Assembly (NCBI GenBank): GCA_900770665.1
Contig: CAAGKZ010000062.1
Span: forward strand, 1-32,008
Source: Bacteroidaceae bacterium
GTDB lineage: Bacteria; Bacteroidota; Bacteroidia; Bacteroidales; Bacteroidaceae
Direction of reading: 5' to 3'
DNA: 32,008 nt
Made by a program: the position numbers and the translations under genes. The notes under the pieces were generated by a model. That model made no database searches. It saw nothing but the letters and a program-made list of their open reading frames with translations, and was not told the DNA's origin. This document shows, one piece after another, positions 31,363-32,008 of the stretch. Position 1 is the stretch's first letter. Every line of letters begins with the position of its first letter.

Positions 31363-32008
31363 TCATCTGCGGCCACCACCGCTGCGACCTCCACCGCTAT
31401 GACCTCCACCGCTATAACCTCCACTTGAACCACCGCCTGAATAGCTGCCGGAGCTGTGGCTTGAACGGCTGCTTGAACCTGAACTGTAGCTTGAACGGCT
31501 GCTTGAACTACCTCGGCTACCAGAGCCGGAACTATAATTAGAGCGTCCGCTTGAACTACCGCTTGAGCGTGTTACACTCGTGCTGCTTGGCCGGCTGTAG
31601 CCTCCGGATGAACGGCCGGATGATTCCCTTTTGACATTGCTGCTATTTACCGATGTGCGTGTAGACTGCTCACGACGTTGGGTGCCGCTACCTACTGATG
31701 TGCGTGTAGACTGCTCGCGACGTTGGGTGCCGCTACCTACTGATGTGCGTGTAGACTGCTCACGACGTTGGGTGCCGCCACCTACTGATGTGCGTGTAGA
31801 CTGCTCGCGACGTTGGGTGCCGCTACCTACTGATGTGCGTGTAGACTGCTCACGACGGGGATTGCTGCCAACAGATGTACGTACAGACTGCTCGCGATTC
31901 TGAGCACCACTACCTACCGATGTACGTGTAGACTGCTCGCGACGGGGATTGCTGCCAACAGATGTACGTACAGACTGCTCGCGATTCTGAGCGCCACTAC
32001 CAACAGAT
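31363..32008 (-). CDS. C-terminal part of a Ser/Gly-rich tandem-repeat protein (runs off the window)
   Basis: The open frame enters from the right edge with no stop over 215 codons. It starts as tandem units of 14-15 residues, for example SVGSGTQRREQSTRT and SVGSNPRREQSTRT. It then passes into a Ser/Arg/Tyr/Gly tail with repeated YSS, RSSS and GSS phrases and ends GGGHSGGG...RSGGGRR. The tail has almost no hydrophobic residues and should be disordered. The N-terminus, and hence any signal peptide or lipobox, lies outside the window. Small Ser/Gly-rich proteins ending in GGG-R-rich tails occur upstream of FadL-like genes in other Bacteroidales, as I recall, and are unassigned. Codon phase and lack of stops show the minus strand is the coding one. 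Confidence 0.75.
   Translation of the reverse strand, partial: SVGSGAQNREQSVRTSVGSNPRREQSTRTSVGSGAQNREQSVRTSVGSNPRREQSTRTSVGSGTQRREQSTRTSVGGGTQRREQSTRTSVGSGTQRREQSTRTSVGSGTQRREQSTRTSVNSSNVKRESSGRSSGGYSRPSSTSVTRSSGSSSGRSNYSSGSGSRGSSSSRSSYSSGSSSRSSHSSGSYSGGGSSGGYSGGGHSGGGRSGGGRR
31651..32008. repeat. In-frame 45/42-bp tandem repeats with 87-bp higher-order unit
   Basis: Units begin at 31651, 31696, 31741, 31786, 31831, 31873, 31918 and 31960. The first four are 45 bp and nearly identical. After that, 42-bp and 45-bp units alternate, so 31831-31917 and 31918-32004 form an 87-bp duplicated pair. All lengths are multiples of three, keeping the reading frame. Confidence 0.9.

Noticed and set aside
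31631..31903. Plus-strand frame of repeated DVRVDCSRRWVPLPT units
   Set aside because: It is the antisense of the tandem repeat. The minus-strand frame is open over the whole region, ends in a natural Gly/Arg tail and stop, and lies in line with the FadL-like gene.
31651..32008. CRISPR-like appearance of the 45-bp repeats
   Set aside because: The units are contiguous, in frame and coding, with no spacers.

Overview
The window looks like a chromosomal segment of a gut- or oral-type member of the Bacteroidales, probably Prevotellaceae or a close relative. The evidence is a SusC/SusD pair, Bacteroidetes-type promoters (-33 TTG/TTTG and -7 TAnnTTTG), signal peptides ending in AQ, near-absence of Shine-Dalgarno sites, and families largely confined to the phylum (Porin_10, DUF4421, DUF4468, DUF4476, PASTA next to RluD). 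The 'IYDLQGRR...G.YIVNGKK' C-terminus and the small 'Y.TPEI...DWENIW' peptide behind it point the same way. No rRNA, tRNA, CRISPR array, transposase or phage module was seen.

Layout, left to right. (1) 1-4660: a structured upstream region, a 1328-aa secreted protein, a 58-aa peptide gene 17 bases behind it, interspersed repeats and a terminator. (2) 4680-5444 (-): a Spy/CpxP-like periplasmic protein with an 18-cysteine tail. (3) 5518-9136: two isolated minus-strand genes, a Fic-domain protein and an ATPase with a PD-(D/E)xK-like C-terminus. They are separated and bounded by three copies of one interspersed repeat, and each has dyad-type sites at its promoter. (4) 9245-15097 (-): susC, susD and a SusE-position lipoprotein, an uptake operon with no enzyme or regulator beside it and a strong hairpin between susD and the third gene. 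(5) 15098-15872: an AT-rich leader, then two inverted arrays of perfect 7-base units enclosing a cluster of small hairpins. (6) 15868-19095 (-): a 981-aa exported amidase-like protein ('xanthan lyase' of many annotations) and a 91-aa conserved protein. (7) 19392-21911 (+): PPi-dependent phosphofructokinase and a membrane-anchored GH25 lysozyme. (8) 21913-24260 (-): a DUF4476 protein, then a PASTA protein and RluD coupled by a one-base overlap. (9) 24503-29509 (+): a compact five-gene run of DUF4468, a 56-aa membrane peptide, Porin_10, a Gfo/Idh/MocA oxidoreductase and DUF4421. (10) 29794-32008 (-): a FadL-like outer-membrane protein and, upstream, a Ser/Gly-rich gene made of 42/45-bp tandem repeats that runs off the right edge.

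Most of the window is cell-envelope biology: outer-membrane import, peptidoglycan hydrolysis or recognition, and secreted or lipid-anchored proteins, with one glycolytic and one rRNA-modification gene. The fic/ATPase stretch is the accessory-looking part. The most unusual items are the C-x5-C cysteine tail, the small peptide gene behind the giant secreted protein, the inverted heptad arrays at the end of the amidase gene, the operator-like repeats on the fic and ATPase promoters, and the expanding tandem repeat at the right edge. I did not find a clear new multi-gene system; these are leads.
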